A stretch of 64,000 bases of DNA from Gibbula magus (Eukaryota > Mollusca > Gastropoda > Trochida > Trochidae): assembly GCA_936450465.1 (NCBI GenBank), contig OW388292.1, forward strand, positions 29,338,368-29,402,367, written 5' to 3'. The notes below the pieces were generated by a model. It had not been told where the DNA came from. It did no database searches and was given only the letters and a program-made list of their open reading frames with translations. Positions 44,801 through 54,023 of the stretch are shown in pieces (positions within the stretch are counted from its first letter, which is position 1; each line of letters begins with the position of its first letter). The position numbers and the translations under genes are program-made.

Positions 44801-47800
44801 GCGAACGCAATACATGTTGCGCGGTGTAAAGTTTGTCTTTATTTCCAGCTTTATAAAATCGTAAATTATTTCGCGCGCATGCGAAACACATATGCACTTG
44901 AAGACAATTTAATCCTCTTTACAATGATATAAAAATTATTGGAATACGTCAAATGGTTCGCAATATATGAAGAGCGTAAGGAAGGCACCCCCAGTACTTA
45001 GAAAATTCATTTTTGAAAAACTAACTTTTTGCGACATCTGGCGCATCACTTGCCGCATGTTTATTTTTCGCTGCGCATATACATATGATACATGGAATTG
45101 AAGACAATTTATTGCTCTTTACGATGATGTAAAAAGAAAAAAAATGCGCAACTTCGTTCGGAAGCTATAGCGTGCCAAATGAAGGTACCCTCGGTACTTT
45201 GAGGCAACTTTTTGACTATCGCGCATATCGGGGCACGTGCCGCAACTTTAGTTTTTCGTGCGCATGTATAAATTTTATATTGAATCAAAGCCGAATCTTT
45301 CCTCTTTACCCCATGTAAGTTTTATGAAAATCGACCACCCGGTTCAGCATTTATGGGTGTTTTTTATGATGCGGTTCTGGCTGAACTTCCAATGAAAGCT
45401 CGCATTCACTTTCTCTGTCTCTTTGATAAAATAAAAAATATTTTATTTGCAATGACATGTATTACAATGAAATTACAATGCATTTATGTACAAATATACA
45501 CAATATTTACCTGCGGTTGTGCGCAGAACAGCTTTAGGGACCTAACAAGGTATGTATATAATGTGTATATACTAGTCCACACTTCGGCTCTCTTTACTTT
45601 CAATTTTCTTCTTCTTCATTCCCTTCTTCATTTCTTTCTTTTTCCGTGGCAGTGATGTAAGCCCTGGAATAGTCAGTGGCGGTGTGGTACAGTTTGAAGC
45701 ATGGTGCGGCGCACAGAGAAACATTACAATCTGTACATTCATAAGAAGACTCTCTGCCTACTCGTTTTTTCTTCCTTGCTGGCCCATTGCCTTCTTCAAT
45801 CTGTTTTGCGAGGACGGCGCGTTTTGCCTTAGAGCATACCACACACATCCTTGTGACGTTTTTCTTCCTTCCGACAGGCTCAATCTTCGTCGGAAAGTGA
45901 CGTCCATGAAGACGAGTGACACTCTCGTCGCTCGTGCTCGGCCGACCACGGGGACGTCTGCAAAGTGATGGAACTTGTTCCTTGTCCGCAAATGTTACTA
46001 TATGTTGCGCCAAAGCCTTCCTGTATTCCCGAATTGTTTTTAGAGGTTTATCTTTGCTGTATTCTTTATAAACGATGTAAGAGTTCAACATGGCAACGTT
46101 GAGAACGTGAAACCAAACCCGTTTCCACCACTTCAGGGTCTTCACTCGGAACGGCGTGTACGACAACATCTGGTCGGCCCGATCAACACCTCCCATGTAC
46201 TTGTTGTACGTTGTTACAATGCGCGGCTTGAGAACTGGTTCCCCTGTTGCCCGGTTCTTCTTCCCTGTTTGTTCAAGTTGTGTATCTTCAACAGTAGACA
46301 TGAGAAGCACTGATTTTCTATCTTCGTAGCGAAGAACGAGTAGGCCATGGTTGTGAGAAACTGTCATGTCCCCTTGCTTGGCTTTCTTTTTAGGTTTCTT
46401 GACTGAATCAGGAAGTCCCTTTCGATTGGCTCTCAACGTCCCCGTGGCACCTATTCCCCGCTCCCACAAATTTATGTACAGATTTGTGGACGAATAGTAG
46501 TTGTCCATAAAGATGTGATGCCCCTGTCCAACGTAGTCGTTCACCAAGTCCATGACTACATCATAAGTTTTGCCACCTTCAGAAACCGGTTCATTCGTTT
46601 TTCCAGTGTAGAGTTTGAACTTGCAAACGTATCCGTTGTGCGAGTCACACAACATGAAAGCCTTTATCCCATACTTCTTAGGCTTGTCGGGAAGATAAAC
46701 TTTGAAAGATAAGTTACCTTTCCAGGGCACCATGCCCTCGTCGACTGAAATGTTTTGATGCGGTTTATACACTCTTGAAAAACGGTGAACTATCCGGTTA
46801 TACAAGTGTCCCAGTTTATTTATTGGTGAAAAGCACGGGGTGTTACGGCCCGGCATCCTCCTGTTGTCAGCCAAGTGTAGGTAGGTTATAAGAAGCCAAA
46901 ACCTGTCTCGGGGCATGCACTTGGCGAAGAAAGGCGTTGAGGTAACATCACTTGTTGACCAGTAATCAGCAAAGTTTCTCTGCACAACCAATGACATGGC
47001 AATTGTCATGGCTACAAATACCTTCATCTCTTCTGCATTAGTGTCTTGCCACTGTTGCATTCTTGAACGGGGTCTTAGAATTTTGTCCTCCATTGCTTGT
47101 TTGAAATATCTATTGGTTTCCGTTGCCATATCCTCATAGTCATCATTATGTATAAACAAATTGAAAAAGTCAATAGGTTCAGGGTTCTCAGGAAGTTCTA
47201 TGAACTGGCGCAACCCAGTTTGACCAGTGAAAGGCAAGTTTACACGTGGCCGCGGACCATCCACCCACTCATCAAACGTCTGTGAATTATCATGATTATA
47301 TTGTGGTATTTCGGCAAACTCCTCCTCAAAACCACTAAAGTCTTCTTCGGTGGAATTACCGGCGGCTAGAATCTTTCTGGCAATCTCTGTCTCTATATCA
47401 CTCAGAGCATCTGTGTCACCATGTTCACTATCTATTACAGTGTCCCGATCATATGCATCATCACTGTCTAAACCACTGCTACCATCACTGTCAGTTGACT
47501 CCATATCAGAGGCTTCATCAGCATGGATCTCGTTGATGAAGTCGTCGTCGCTTGAAACGGCTTCAAAGCTGCGTGTCCTAGTATGCAACGCCCTAGGCCG
47601 TCGCAGGGCCTTGCGTCCACGTCCGCGCAGCATTCTGCTTCAACCTGTAAATGATTGAAAATGCGTTAGATGTATGCAACATATAACATGTGATTAGAGA
47701 CAATAAACATACAGAGATAATGAATGTGAGCTTCATGGACGTTCATTTGCCAGTTTCAGAACCTCCCGGCGCATCTAGGACGACTGCACCGCAAGCGCCG

Positions 47801-50800
47801 ATGGCGCCGACGGCTTCTGACATCGCGCCGATTTTTCCGACGCATATGTCAAACGGACCATTTTCTGATTTCCTCGGCGACGTGTAGCACCGGGCGCGAG
47901 GCCCGGAAAATAAACTACTATGTCAGGGAAGCTCGGGTTGTCAGTTGCCGAATGACTTCTCTTTTCGAGAAGCAGAGCATCCAAGGAGCGGTCTCTCGAG
48001 GCGGAGCCCGGACCCATGGGAGCATACTCCCATGCTCTCCGGGAATTCCCGTCCCCGTCTTCCGCGGCGGACCCCGGATTCAATCGCGGGACAGGTTTCC
48101 CATGTTCTCTTTTGAGAACGAGAGACTCCGAGGAACAATCCTATGGGACGAACCCCGGATTCTATTGGGAATGGGTTCCCATGCCCTCTCGACATATATA
48201 GCAGAAACCTTCATACCTCGGAATGACACGAACCTTTATTTCAAAGTAGAAAAAAAAAAATAATTTGCACAAAAAGTTTGGGGGGTGGCGACCAAACGCG
48301 GGGGGGTCCGCGCACCCCCCGGTAGATATTTATACTTGTGGGTCGGTCCCGAAGATGACGGACCACGCCCATGTTCATGGGAATTTTTTCTCATTATGTC
48401 ATGGCGAATCCCGTCGGAAATTCCCCTGCTCACGAAAAAACTAATACCTAAAAAAGTAATCGTGATACAAAAGAACTTTGGTAATAATAATGGTGAGGAA
48501 TCAAATTCCCCATCTGCTCAGTTCAGTCCGCTACACATATAAATAATTCTTCAAATCTTATTGAATGAAACGTCTTTTATTCAATAATGTAAAAGATAAA
48601 ATAATAAATTCAATTCAAATGGTTTGGAAAGGTGCGCCCTCGCATTTGAATTTTAGAAATAAAAACCTTTCGCAAATGGCATCAGTAACAAAAATGTTCA
48701 CGCATTTTTAGAAACTCCGAAAAGTGAAATATTTTCCTGAGAAAATATTCCCACGAAAGGCTTTTCCCCGAGCGGCGGGTCCCGTACTCAAATATATTTT
48801 CACTTTTATGTTATATTTTTTTTTCCAAAACTGGAAACAAAATTCCGTCATGACAGTTGTTCATCGTTTATAAAGCTCTATATTTGCGTATCAAAAGAAC
48901 AGTATTTTAGTTATATATTATCATACTTCTTCACTTATGCGTACATCAATATTGCGGCTCTTCGCGCATGCATAGTTCTTCCCAAAAACATGCGCATTAT
49001 ATCTGGAATTAAAGACAATGTTTTTCTCTTTACAATGATGTAAAAATTATAAAAATCGGACTTGCGGTTCAAAAGTTATGAAGTGCGAAAATTATACCTT
49101 TTGGCGCGGCGCTTTGCGCATGCAGAGTTCTTCCCGAAAACATGCGCATTATACATGGAATTGAAGACAATGTTTTTCTCTTTACAATGATGTAAAAATT
49201 ATAAAAATCGGACTTGCGGTTCACAAGTTATAAAGCCCGTAATGATGGTATATGCTAAGAGCGCCACTTATTCAAAGCCGAATATCACCTTCTGCGCGAC
49301 ACCTGGCGCATCAAAAGTTATTGCCGAAAATACACGTATTTTATATGGAATTGAAGACAATTCTTTTATCTATATACTGATAAAAAAATTATGAAAATAT
49401 CCCAAGTAGTTTCTTAGAAATAGAGCGCCGAGGCATGTTGGGGTAAATGCGCCACATGTATCAAAATTCAAAAGTGCGAAAGTCGCCTATCTCTGTGCGA
49501 TTGCTGTATTTTCAGTTATGTTAGCGCAATTGCGATTTTTATATGGGAATAAAGGCCATTCTTTCCTCTTTATTTTGGTATAAAAAAAATGAAAACAACC
49601 AATTGGTTCATATGATACGAAGTGGGAGAGAAAGGTAGCTTATCGCAATATCTTCCCGTAATTAGAGGCTATCTGCCCATGTGGCGAGATGCGAGACAGA
49701 TAAGCATAGGCTATCTGCCCATGTGGCGGGATGCGAGACAGATAAGCCTGTACGGGCCTATCTCACCCCGGGGCAGTGCAGACACTTAGGTGCTAATTAG
49801 CCGCCGGGCAGTGTAGCCATCGGAGCGAAGCAGGACAAAATTGGCCTTTTGTAAAGCTAATTATCGATGCGTTACGGGTCAACAATGCACACGCAAATTG
49901 GTGTGAATTTTGCTGGACGTTCTGACAAGACACTGAAGAAAGCTTTATTCTCATTGCGAGCTGCGAGGCATAAATACAGCAATTCTCATGCAGCAAGTCG
50001 CGGAAACAATCGACTCGGGACCCGGTATGGGGCATAGCCAAGTACATAGACAGCCGTGAATTCTTCTAAGTAAGCGATCCGGGATCCGTATTGAGGTACC
50101 TACGAATCGCTTATAGCCCGCACGGATAATTCCGGGACCCGCATGTTAAGGGTTAAGAGATAGCTTTCTAATCAATGTGTCAGTTTTTGATTAACATATC
50201 ATGACTTCGACTTAGTTTTATATGATAGTCAATCTCCATTTAATTCTGCAGCAGGAATGATTTTAAATTCTACAGGTATCCTGCTAAAAAAATGGGCAAG
50301 ATCTTTATTGACATCAAAAGGTCATTTCAGAGGATAACAGATTGCAAATAGAACTGTTCCAAGATCTCACTATTTTCAAGCTTATTTTATCTATATGATC
50401 TATATCCGATTGATTTCCTTGATTCCTGATGAGATTATATCATAGAGAAGGAGTCCATGGTGAATAAATTCATATCTGTACCAAAAGACAAAGGTATGTA
50501 CTCCTACTGTTGAACTAGTTTTAGTTTAAGAAATTAAGTGTTTTTTGTCTCATGTTTCTTGAAACATACCGGGGTAGTACCAATGCATCTTAAATTTGAG
50601 TTACGATGATGCTTCTTTGTTTTGTAGGAAACTTGAATTGTGCAGCTTTTACAGCAGGGATCCTGGAGTCAATACTGAATGGTGCTAACTTTGTGAGTAC
50701 TTTCCTCCCAACACTCTTGTGATTAAAAGTGTTATTTATAATAGAAGTGTAGAAGAGAAGAGTTGTATTCTTTAACTGTAATTCTATGTTTGAATTTTCT

Positions 50801-51034
50801 TTGCCAATTTCTGGGATTAGTATCTGATACATCAATGCTTTTTAGATAAACTCAAACTTTTTATTTGTGACAAAACAAAATGATGAAATTGATTTTGATG
50901 TTAATTCTCATTGATGAATGTTTTATTTTCTACAGCCAGCAAAGGTGACAGTCCATTGGCACAAGGGAACAACTTTCATGATCAAGTTTGACGAATCTGT
51001 GATATCCAGAGATAAACATATTGACGGAAGATGA
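41768..51034 (+). CDS. TRAPPC5: TRAPPC5, TRAPP complex subunit 5 (six exons, N-terminus missing)
   Basis: Plus-strand exons 41768-41856, 42156-42282, 43139-43196, 50434-50493, 50628-50692 and 50936-51034 join in frame with GT-AG borders to give 165 residues and a stop. The product matches animal TRAPPC5 (yeast Trs31) almost end to end, with FALLFSEMVQYCQNRV, LAELGQHVGSHLLDVLFL, LFGKEADKLEHANDDERTYY, IIEKESMVNKFISVPKDKG, NLNCAAFTAGILESILNGAN and FPAKVTVHWHKGTTFMIKFD. Human TRAPPC5 has 188 residues, so about 23 N-terminal residues lie in an unseen exon to the left. TRAPPC5 is a Bet3-family core subunit of the TRAPP complexes, which act as Rab1 exchange factors and tether vesicles at the early secretory pathway. 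The exons look undamaged, although intron 3 has taken up a 6.2-kb piggyBac element. Confidence 0.93.
42156..42282 (+). CDS. TRAPPC5: TRAPPC5 exon B
   Basis: 127 nt: (K)LAELGQHVGSHLLDVLFL, then REKGFKREIKLLQMLIFIKS and NVWK. The acceptor is CTGCACAG and the donor GTGAGC. Confidence 0.92.
43139..43196 (+). CDS. TRAPPC5: TRAPPC5 exon C
   Basis: 58 nt: TLFGKEADKLEHANDDERT plus one base of a split Tyr codon. The acceptor is TGTTTCAG and the donor GTATCC. The next exon is 7.2 kb away because of the piggyBac insertion. Confidence 0.9.
43197..43725. other. TRAPPC5 intron 3, left part
   Basis: AT-rich intron before the two insertions. Nothing else was recognised. Confidence 0.5.
43735..43954. mobile_element. 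220-bp MITE with 9-bp target duplication
   Basis: Near-palindromic ends of about 55 bp: left CAACTTCCCAATGCAAGGCA then TAACTCTTGCCAGTCT; right ends ...GCCTTGCGTTTGGAAGTTG. It is flanked by an exact 9-bp duplication, ACAGTGATC, at 43726-43734 and 43955-43963. A 9-bp duplication suggests a Mutator-type origin (inference). Confidence 0.75.
44345..45350 (+). repeat. five ~95-bp internal repeats, left side of piggyBac
   Basis: Units begin near 44345, 44495, 44885, 45085 and 45265. Consensus landmarks are TATATGGAATTGAAGACAAT, then CCTCTTTACAATGATATAAA, AATTAT.AGAAT, and GG.TTC, usually preceded by a GCGCAT. All run in plus orientation. Between the second and third unit (about 44700-44735) the 11-mer CTCGAGACCTC occurs as a short tandem triplication. 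Confidence 0.7.
45600..47633 (-). CDS. piggyBac transposase, 677 aa, intact
   Basis: DDE transposase that would cut and paste the surrounding element at TTAA. N-terminus (about 1-110) is acidic with an early basic patch, as is common in the family. The DDE_Tnp_1_7 core spans roughly 155-530: D298 in SVDEGMVPWKG, D377 in IFMDNYYSS, and D484 and D487 in MGGVDRADQM correspond to the four catalytic aspartates and all are present. The C-terminal cysteine-rich domain (about 597-650) has C597, C600, C633, C636, C641, C645 and H650, fitting the zinc-binding piggyBac tail that recognises the ends. No stop or frameshift. A splice-acceptor-like TTTACAG just upstream of the ATG suggests a 5'-UTR intron. 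It resembles PGBD4-type proteins more than insect piggyBac. Confidence 0.92.
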   Translation of the reverse strand: MLRGRGRKALRRPRALHTRTRSFEAVSSDDDFINEIHADEASDMESTDSDGSSGLDSDDAYDRDTVIDSEHGDTDALSDIETEIARKILAAGNSTEEDFSGFEEEFAEIPQYNHDNSQTFDEWVDGPRPRVNLPFTGQTGLRQFIELPENPEPIDFFNLFIHNDDYEDMATETNRYFKQAMEDKILRPRSRMQQWQDTNAEEMKVFVAMTIAMSLVVQRNFADYWSTSDVTSTPFFAKCMPRDRFWLLITYLHLADNRRMPGRNTPCFSPINKLGHLYNRIVHRFSRVYKPHQNISVDEGMVPWKGNLSFKVYLPDKPKKYGIKAFMLCDSHNGYVCKFKLYTGKTNEPVSEGGKTYDVVMDLVNDYVGQGHHIFMDNYYSSTNLYINLWERGIGATGTLRANRKGLPDSVKKPKKKAKQGDMTVSHNHGLLVLRYEDRKSVLLMSTVEDTQLEQTGKKNRATGEPVLKPRIVTTYNKYMGGVDRADQMLSYTPFRVKTLKWWKRVWFHVLNVAMLNSYIVYKEYSKDKPLKTIREYRKALAQHIVTFADKEQVPSLCRRPRGRPSTSDESVTRLHGRHFPTKIEPVGRKKNVTRMCVVCSKAKRAVLAKQIEEGNGPARKKKRVGRESSYECTDCNVSLCAAPCFKLYHTATDYSRAYITATEKERNEEGNEEEEN
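47646..48260 (-). promoter_or_regulatory. 5' region of the piggyBac transposase gene
   Basis: Read on the minus strand, the coding frame is preceded by an AG acceptor (ATCATTTACAG at 47646-47656) and, further up, a GC-rich stretch with a TATATATG box at 48193-48200. Between 47950 and 48190 a ~155-bp segment is present as two diverged tandem copies (TTTCGAGAAGCAGAG... and TTTTGAGAACGAGAG..., each ending near a CCCATG block). Promoter role is inference. Confidence 0.3.
48261..48960. other. piggyBac internal noncoding region
   Basis: Noncoding part of the element between promoter and right repeats, with G-run and C-run blocks near 48275-48320. No gene seen. Confidence 0.45.
48970..49640 (+). 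repeat. four ~95-bp internal repeats, right side of piggyBac
   Basis: Units near 48985, 49140, 49325 and 49530, same consensus and same plus orientation as the five left-side units. The first two are almost identical (GAATTAAAGACAATG or GAATTGAAGACAATG, then TTTTTCTCTTTACAATGATG and CGGACTTGCGGTTCA). Confidence 0.7.
49660..49752 (+). repeat. short tandem duplication near the right piggyBac end
   Basis: A ~43-bp unit containing GGCTATCTGCCCATGTGGCG and GATGCGAGACAGATAAGC is present twice in tandem. Confidence 0.7.
50434..50493 (+). CDS. TRAPPC5: TRAPPC5 exon D
   Basis: 60 nt: (Y)YIIEKESMVNKFISVPKDK, ending in phase 1. The acceptor is CCTGATGAG (a poor pyrimidine tract) and the donor GTATGT. 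It lies about 280 bp past the piggyBac right end. Confidence 0.88.
50628..50692 (+). CDS. TRAPPC5: TRAPPC5 exon E
   Basis: 65 nt: (G)NLNCAAFTAGILESILNG, then ANF. The acceptor is TTTTGTAG and the donor GTGAGT. Confidence 0.92.
50936..51034 (+). CDS. TRAPPC5: TRAPPC5 exon F with stop codon
   Basis: 99 nt: PAKVTVHWHKGTTFMIKFDE, then SVISRDKHIDGR and a TGA stop. The acceptor is TTTCTACAG. Confidence 0.93.
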   Translation, partial: PAKVTVHWHKGTTFMIKFDESVISRDKHIDGR

Positions 51035-51169
51035 AACTCTAGAATCTAAAAGAGGACTTGTCAGAACTTGAAATGAGACGGTTTGATGTTTGCACTGGCA
51101 CTATGCAGACTGACTGTTTATGTGAAATCTGTGCTCCAGGCTCCCGTTGCACAAAGCACTGTTGTAGCC

Positions 51170-51531
51170 TTAAAGGCGCTGTAGCACGTTTTTTGCAAAT
51201 TTTATTTTTTCAAATTTCCCATTTATAATGATAGTTTATGTCATTTATATTTACCTCAGAGGGTAAAACATCGTATTACACAAACCAATTATCCTTAGTG
51301 GTAATAACGGTGTTGCGTATAAAGCAAAAATTGCATGGCGGCCATTTTATTGTGAACACATTTTATTATTTCGAATGACAAAAACGATTCCCGTGGCTTT
51401 ACGGAACCATGTACACTCATTTGTAACTTGTCTTTTCGAAGAGAGAAGGGTGTTTTACTATTGGTGACATTATTTTTCAAATACATTTCATCGACTTATT
51501 TGAGCGAAAAAACGTGCTACAGCGCCTTTAA
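51170..51531 (+). mobile_element. TTAA-flanked MITE, family A, copy 4, just past the TRAPPC5 stop
   Basis: 362 bp with TTAA borders. Ends AGGCGCTGTAGCACG and CGTGCTACAGCGCCT are perfectly complementary over 15 bp. It starts about 135 bp after the TRAPPC5 stop codon, so it probably lies in the 3' UTR; the next AATAAA on the plus strand is at 52021. It seems to be inserted into another old repeat marked by TTGCACAAAGCACT on the left and AGTGTTATGTGCAACAA on the right. Confidence 0.78.
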
Positions 51532-51860
51532 ATCACTATGGTAAGCTCTGTGCAATGTTAATGGATTGCTCTAAAGTTTACCTTAGTGTTAAAGTGTTAT
51601 GTGCAACAACTCCCCCTCTAATGTTGCCTGATACATCTCGGAGTGAAAAAAAATACCTTTAGAGTATCGATAAGCCTACTTCATGTAAGTAAATCAGTTG
51701 ACAAAATATTAAAAACCCAATGAATTGTTTATGAATGTCCCAAATAAGCATTCAACATTTAAAAATTCAAGATGTAGATCATTGCAGTAGAGGATAAAAT
51801 CTGATTACTTTATTTGATCATCATCCTGTTCCATTGGGGTATTAAAATCTGTAAGCCTAC

Positions 51861-52085
51861 TTAAAGGAGGATTCTATCGGGGTATTTTTTGTGGAAACGA
51901 AATTCAATAAGTTATTAATACATGATTAAAACAAAGTCAAATTGAAAGATAGTAATGAAGGTAATAGTTTGATGACTTAATATTTCATAACTTGTTAAAC
52001 ACAAGCGCACATTTGTTAAAAATAAAACAATGAGAACTGAAGCCATTCATCGGCGCCTTGAGTGGGGAAAACCTATTTTGTCAGC
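51861..52085 (-). mobile_element. TTAA-flanked MITE, family B, copy 3 (truncated, inverted)
   Basis: Starts with TTAA then AGGAGGATTCTATCGGGGTA and GTGGAAACGAAATTC, the reverse complement of the right ends of the copies at 447-850 and 10592-11016. Similarity runs to the CATCGGCGCC segment near 52050 and then stops, so the distal end is lost. Confidence 0.6.
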
Positions 52086-53490
52086 CAATGAAATATCGTG
52101 ATTTGAAAGTTGATGATCAATCATCTTATCCGAGGACTATCAAAAATGTTTGAGTTGAAGTCATTTCATTGGCTGCTTATTTTTAGTCATTACGAGCCTT
52201 TCTCTTTTCACACACTCAGGGTATTAATTGGTCTTAGAGATTAGAATACCCTGGTGGTGCAGGATGTTGATCATTAATAGTTTACTTTACTCATGTTAAA
52301 GTAATCATCCAGCATTCGTTGCTTAACATTCTGATATCATCTTTAGCAACTATATTACCCCTGGAATTTTCATAAGGAAAATTTGTACTCAAATTATCCA
52401 CTCTTGGTTGATTTAACCCAATTAATTTGCTACATCAACAGGACCTGCATAACATTAATTACAAATTTCTTCGGTCATTCACTTGAAGAATTTTGGCTTT
52501 CTTTTTAATTCATCAGATGGCTATTTTGCTTTTGAAATTGTTCACTTGGTTCTGCTAGTCAATCTGCTAGTCCACGCCTTTTGCAGGACCTGTTTAAATA
52601 AGGGATTGTTTCATTCTTTTCACAACCAAAATTTTTTTTAAATCCTTTCGGGGCCTAGATTTTAGAAGCTATTAATGATAGTTAAAGGTCAGTGTTAAGA
52701 TAGCTTTAAGTACCATACATTATGGCTAAGAGAGCTTCTGCAATGTAGGTCCAGGGTATTTAAACATAGAGGTTTTCCTTATGACTAGACCGAGGGATAC
52801 CCGGTAAGTCAATACTGTATGTTGTATATAAGATAGGTAATCACTGTATTTATGTTGTACATTTTTAGTTTCATGAAGAGTGTATATTTAATTTTTGGTA
52901 ATTTCCCCCTATGTTGCATTTTCATGTAAATAAGACTCACTTCAGTAGCTAATTCTATAATGGTTAAACATTCCTTTACAGCAGTGGTAAAAGCCCATTA
53001 ATTAGATGTGGATAAATTTATCTAATTCAATCTTGCATGTATAATACAGAGAAGTTTAACTCCCCTCATTTACTGCTTTGGAAATCAACTTTCCAATATT
53101 AGTCACAAAATGAACCTTTTTGTCAATATCAACTTACCATTGATTAGGTCGTGTATTTGTTGTTTTAAATAAATCTATAACTTGTGGTCATTGTTTTCTT
53201 TAACAAGATAGTTATCTAATCAAATGGCAGAAACAGTCCTAAATACCCATCTCTAAATTCATGTTAACTCGCTCGTATCCTCATGATAAACTTGCAGGCC
53301 TGTATCAAAGGCTTACCGTACACCTGGTGAGCAAAGAAGGCATAATCTCACTTTAAGACAATTATGGATATCAATCATGAGATGGAGTCTCCACACATAA
53401 ATGTTGTAAAAAAAATTCTTAAAGCTAATGCAATTGCTTTTACAAGTCATTAAACTTCGCTCCAGTCTCAAATAATAAATAATAATAATA
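52086..53490. other. intergenic AT-rich DNA
   Basis: No exon was recognised. About 52655-52770 (GGGGCCTAGATTTTAGAAGC ... TAAGAGAGCTTCTG ... TAGGTCCAGGG) is a decayed palindromic repeat related to 62038-62147. Confidence 0.4.
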
Positions 53491-53499
53491 TACATTTTA

Positions 53500-53779
53500 A
53501 CGCCTTATATCCAGTGCAAGCACTGCTCAATGGCGGTACAATTATTACCCTGAAGGAATTGTACTTTCGGTGCTGCTACTAAGGGGGTCCGTACCTCCCG
53601 TGTTCAGGTACCCATTTAAACAGCTGGGTGGACTGAGTGCAATGTGGATGAAGTGCCTTGCCCAGGGGCACAACACAGTATAAGACCCAGGTCACAAATG
53701 TTTGGTGTCTCCACCGGGATTCGAACCCGGGCTGTTGGCGTGAGAGGCAAGCATGCTAACCACTACACCACTGTGCTCC
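53500..53779 (-). repeat. tRNA-derived SINE
   Basis: On the minus strand the head at 53779-53704 has an A-box TGGTGTAGTGGTTAGCA and a perfect B-box GGGTTCGAATCCC. The anticodon-loop region reads CTCTCAC as in tRNA-Glu. The acceptor ends do not pair, so it is SINE rather than tRNA. The body (GTGCCCCTGGGCAAGGCACT, read on minus) is of a type seen widely in marine animals. Confidence 0.7.
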
Positions 53780-53857
53780 ACTGGCCTTGCTGCATTTCTT
53801 ACTTTTTTGTGCCAGATATTTGTGAATGAACTACCACCTGCAAGTGCAGCACACTGC

Positions 53858-54013
53858 TACAGGGATCGACACTAGCACTAGTCCGCTGGCCCGAGGCCAG
53901 TGAAAATTCAGAAGGGCTAGTGAAATTTGTTTGAAGCACTGCAGATTAAGATATGTCACTAGCCCGAAGAGCACTTTGGGCTAGTAAAGATTTCTAGCAA
54001 GCGTCTACCCCTG
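53858..54013. mobile_element. hAT-like MITE rich in CTAGCCC/GGGCTAG motifs, copy 1
   Basis: Ends CAGGGATCGACACTAGCAC and GCGTCTACCCCTG are roughly inverted. CTGCTA (or CTGCTACA, allowing for shared bases) is repeated on both sides as target duplication. Internal GGGCTAGTGAAA and CACTAGCCC motifs recur in both orientations. Confidence 0.55.
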
Positions 54014-54023
54014 CTGCTACACA

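Larger units (their letters stand above)
43998..50152 (-). mobile_element. complete 6.2-kb piggyBac transposon in TRAPPC5 intron 3
   Basis: TTAA at 43994-43997 and 50153-50156 flanks inverted ends CCCTTACGTTGCG (left) and CCCTTAACATGCG (right, read inward), 10 of 13 identical. The CCC start and TTAA target are diagnostic for piggyBac. Inside are an intact minus-strand transposase (45600-47633) and nine ~95-bp direct repeats, five left of the gene and four right. At over 6 kb it is much longer than the 2.5-kb founding insect element. Matching ends, intact frame and clean target duplication indicate a fairly recent insertion. Confidence 0.88.

Noticed and set aside
45684..47658. Several antisense frames over the piggyBac transposase
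   Set aside because: Shadows of the 677-codon transposase frame on the other strand.
47775..48263. Overlapping 61-103-codon frames in the GC-rich stretch right of the transposase
   Set aside because: GC-rich tandem-duplicated noncoding DNA opens several frames at once; none resembles a protein family.
53704..53779. Functional tRNA-Glu gene
   Set aside because: A- and B-boxes are good but the acceptor stem does not pair and the sequence continues into a SINE body.
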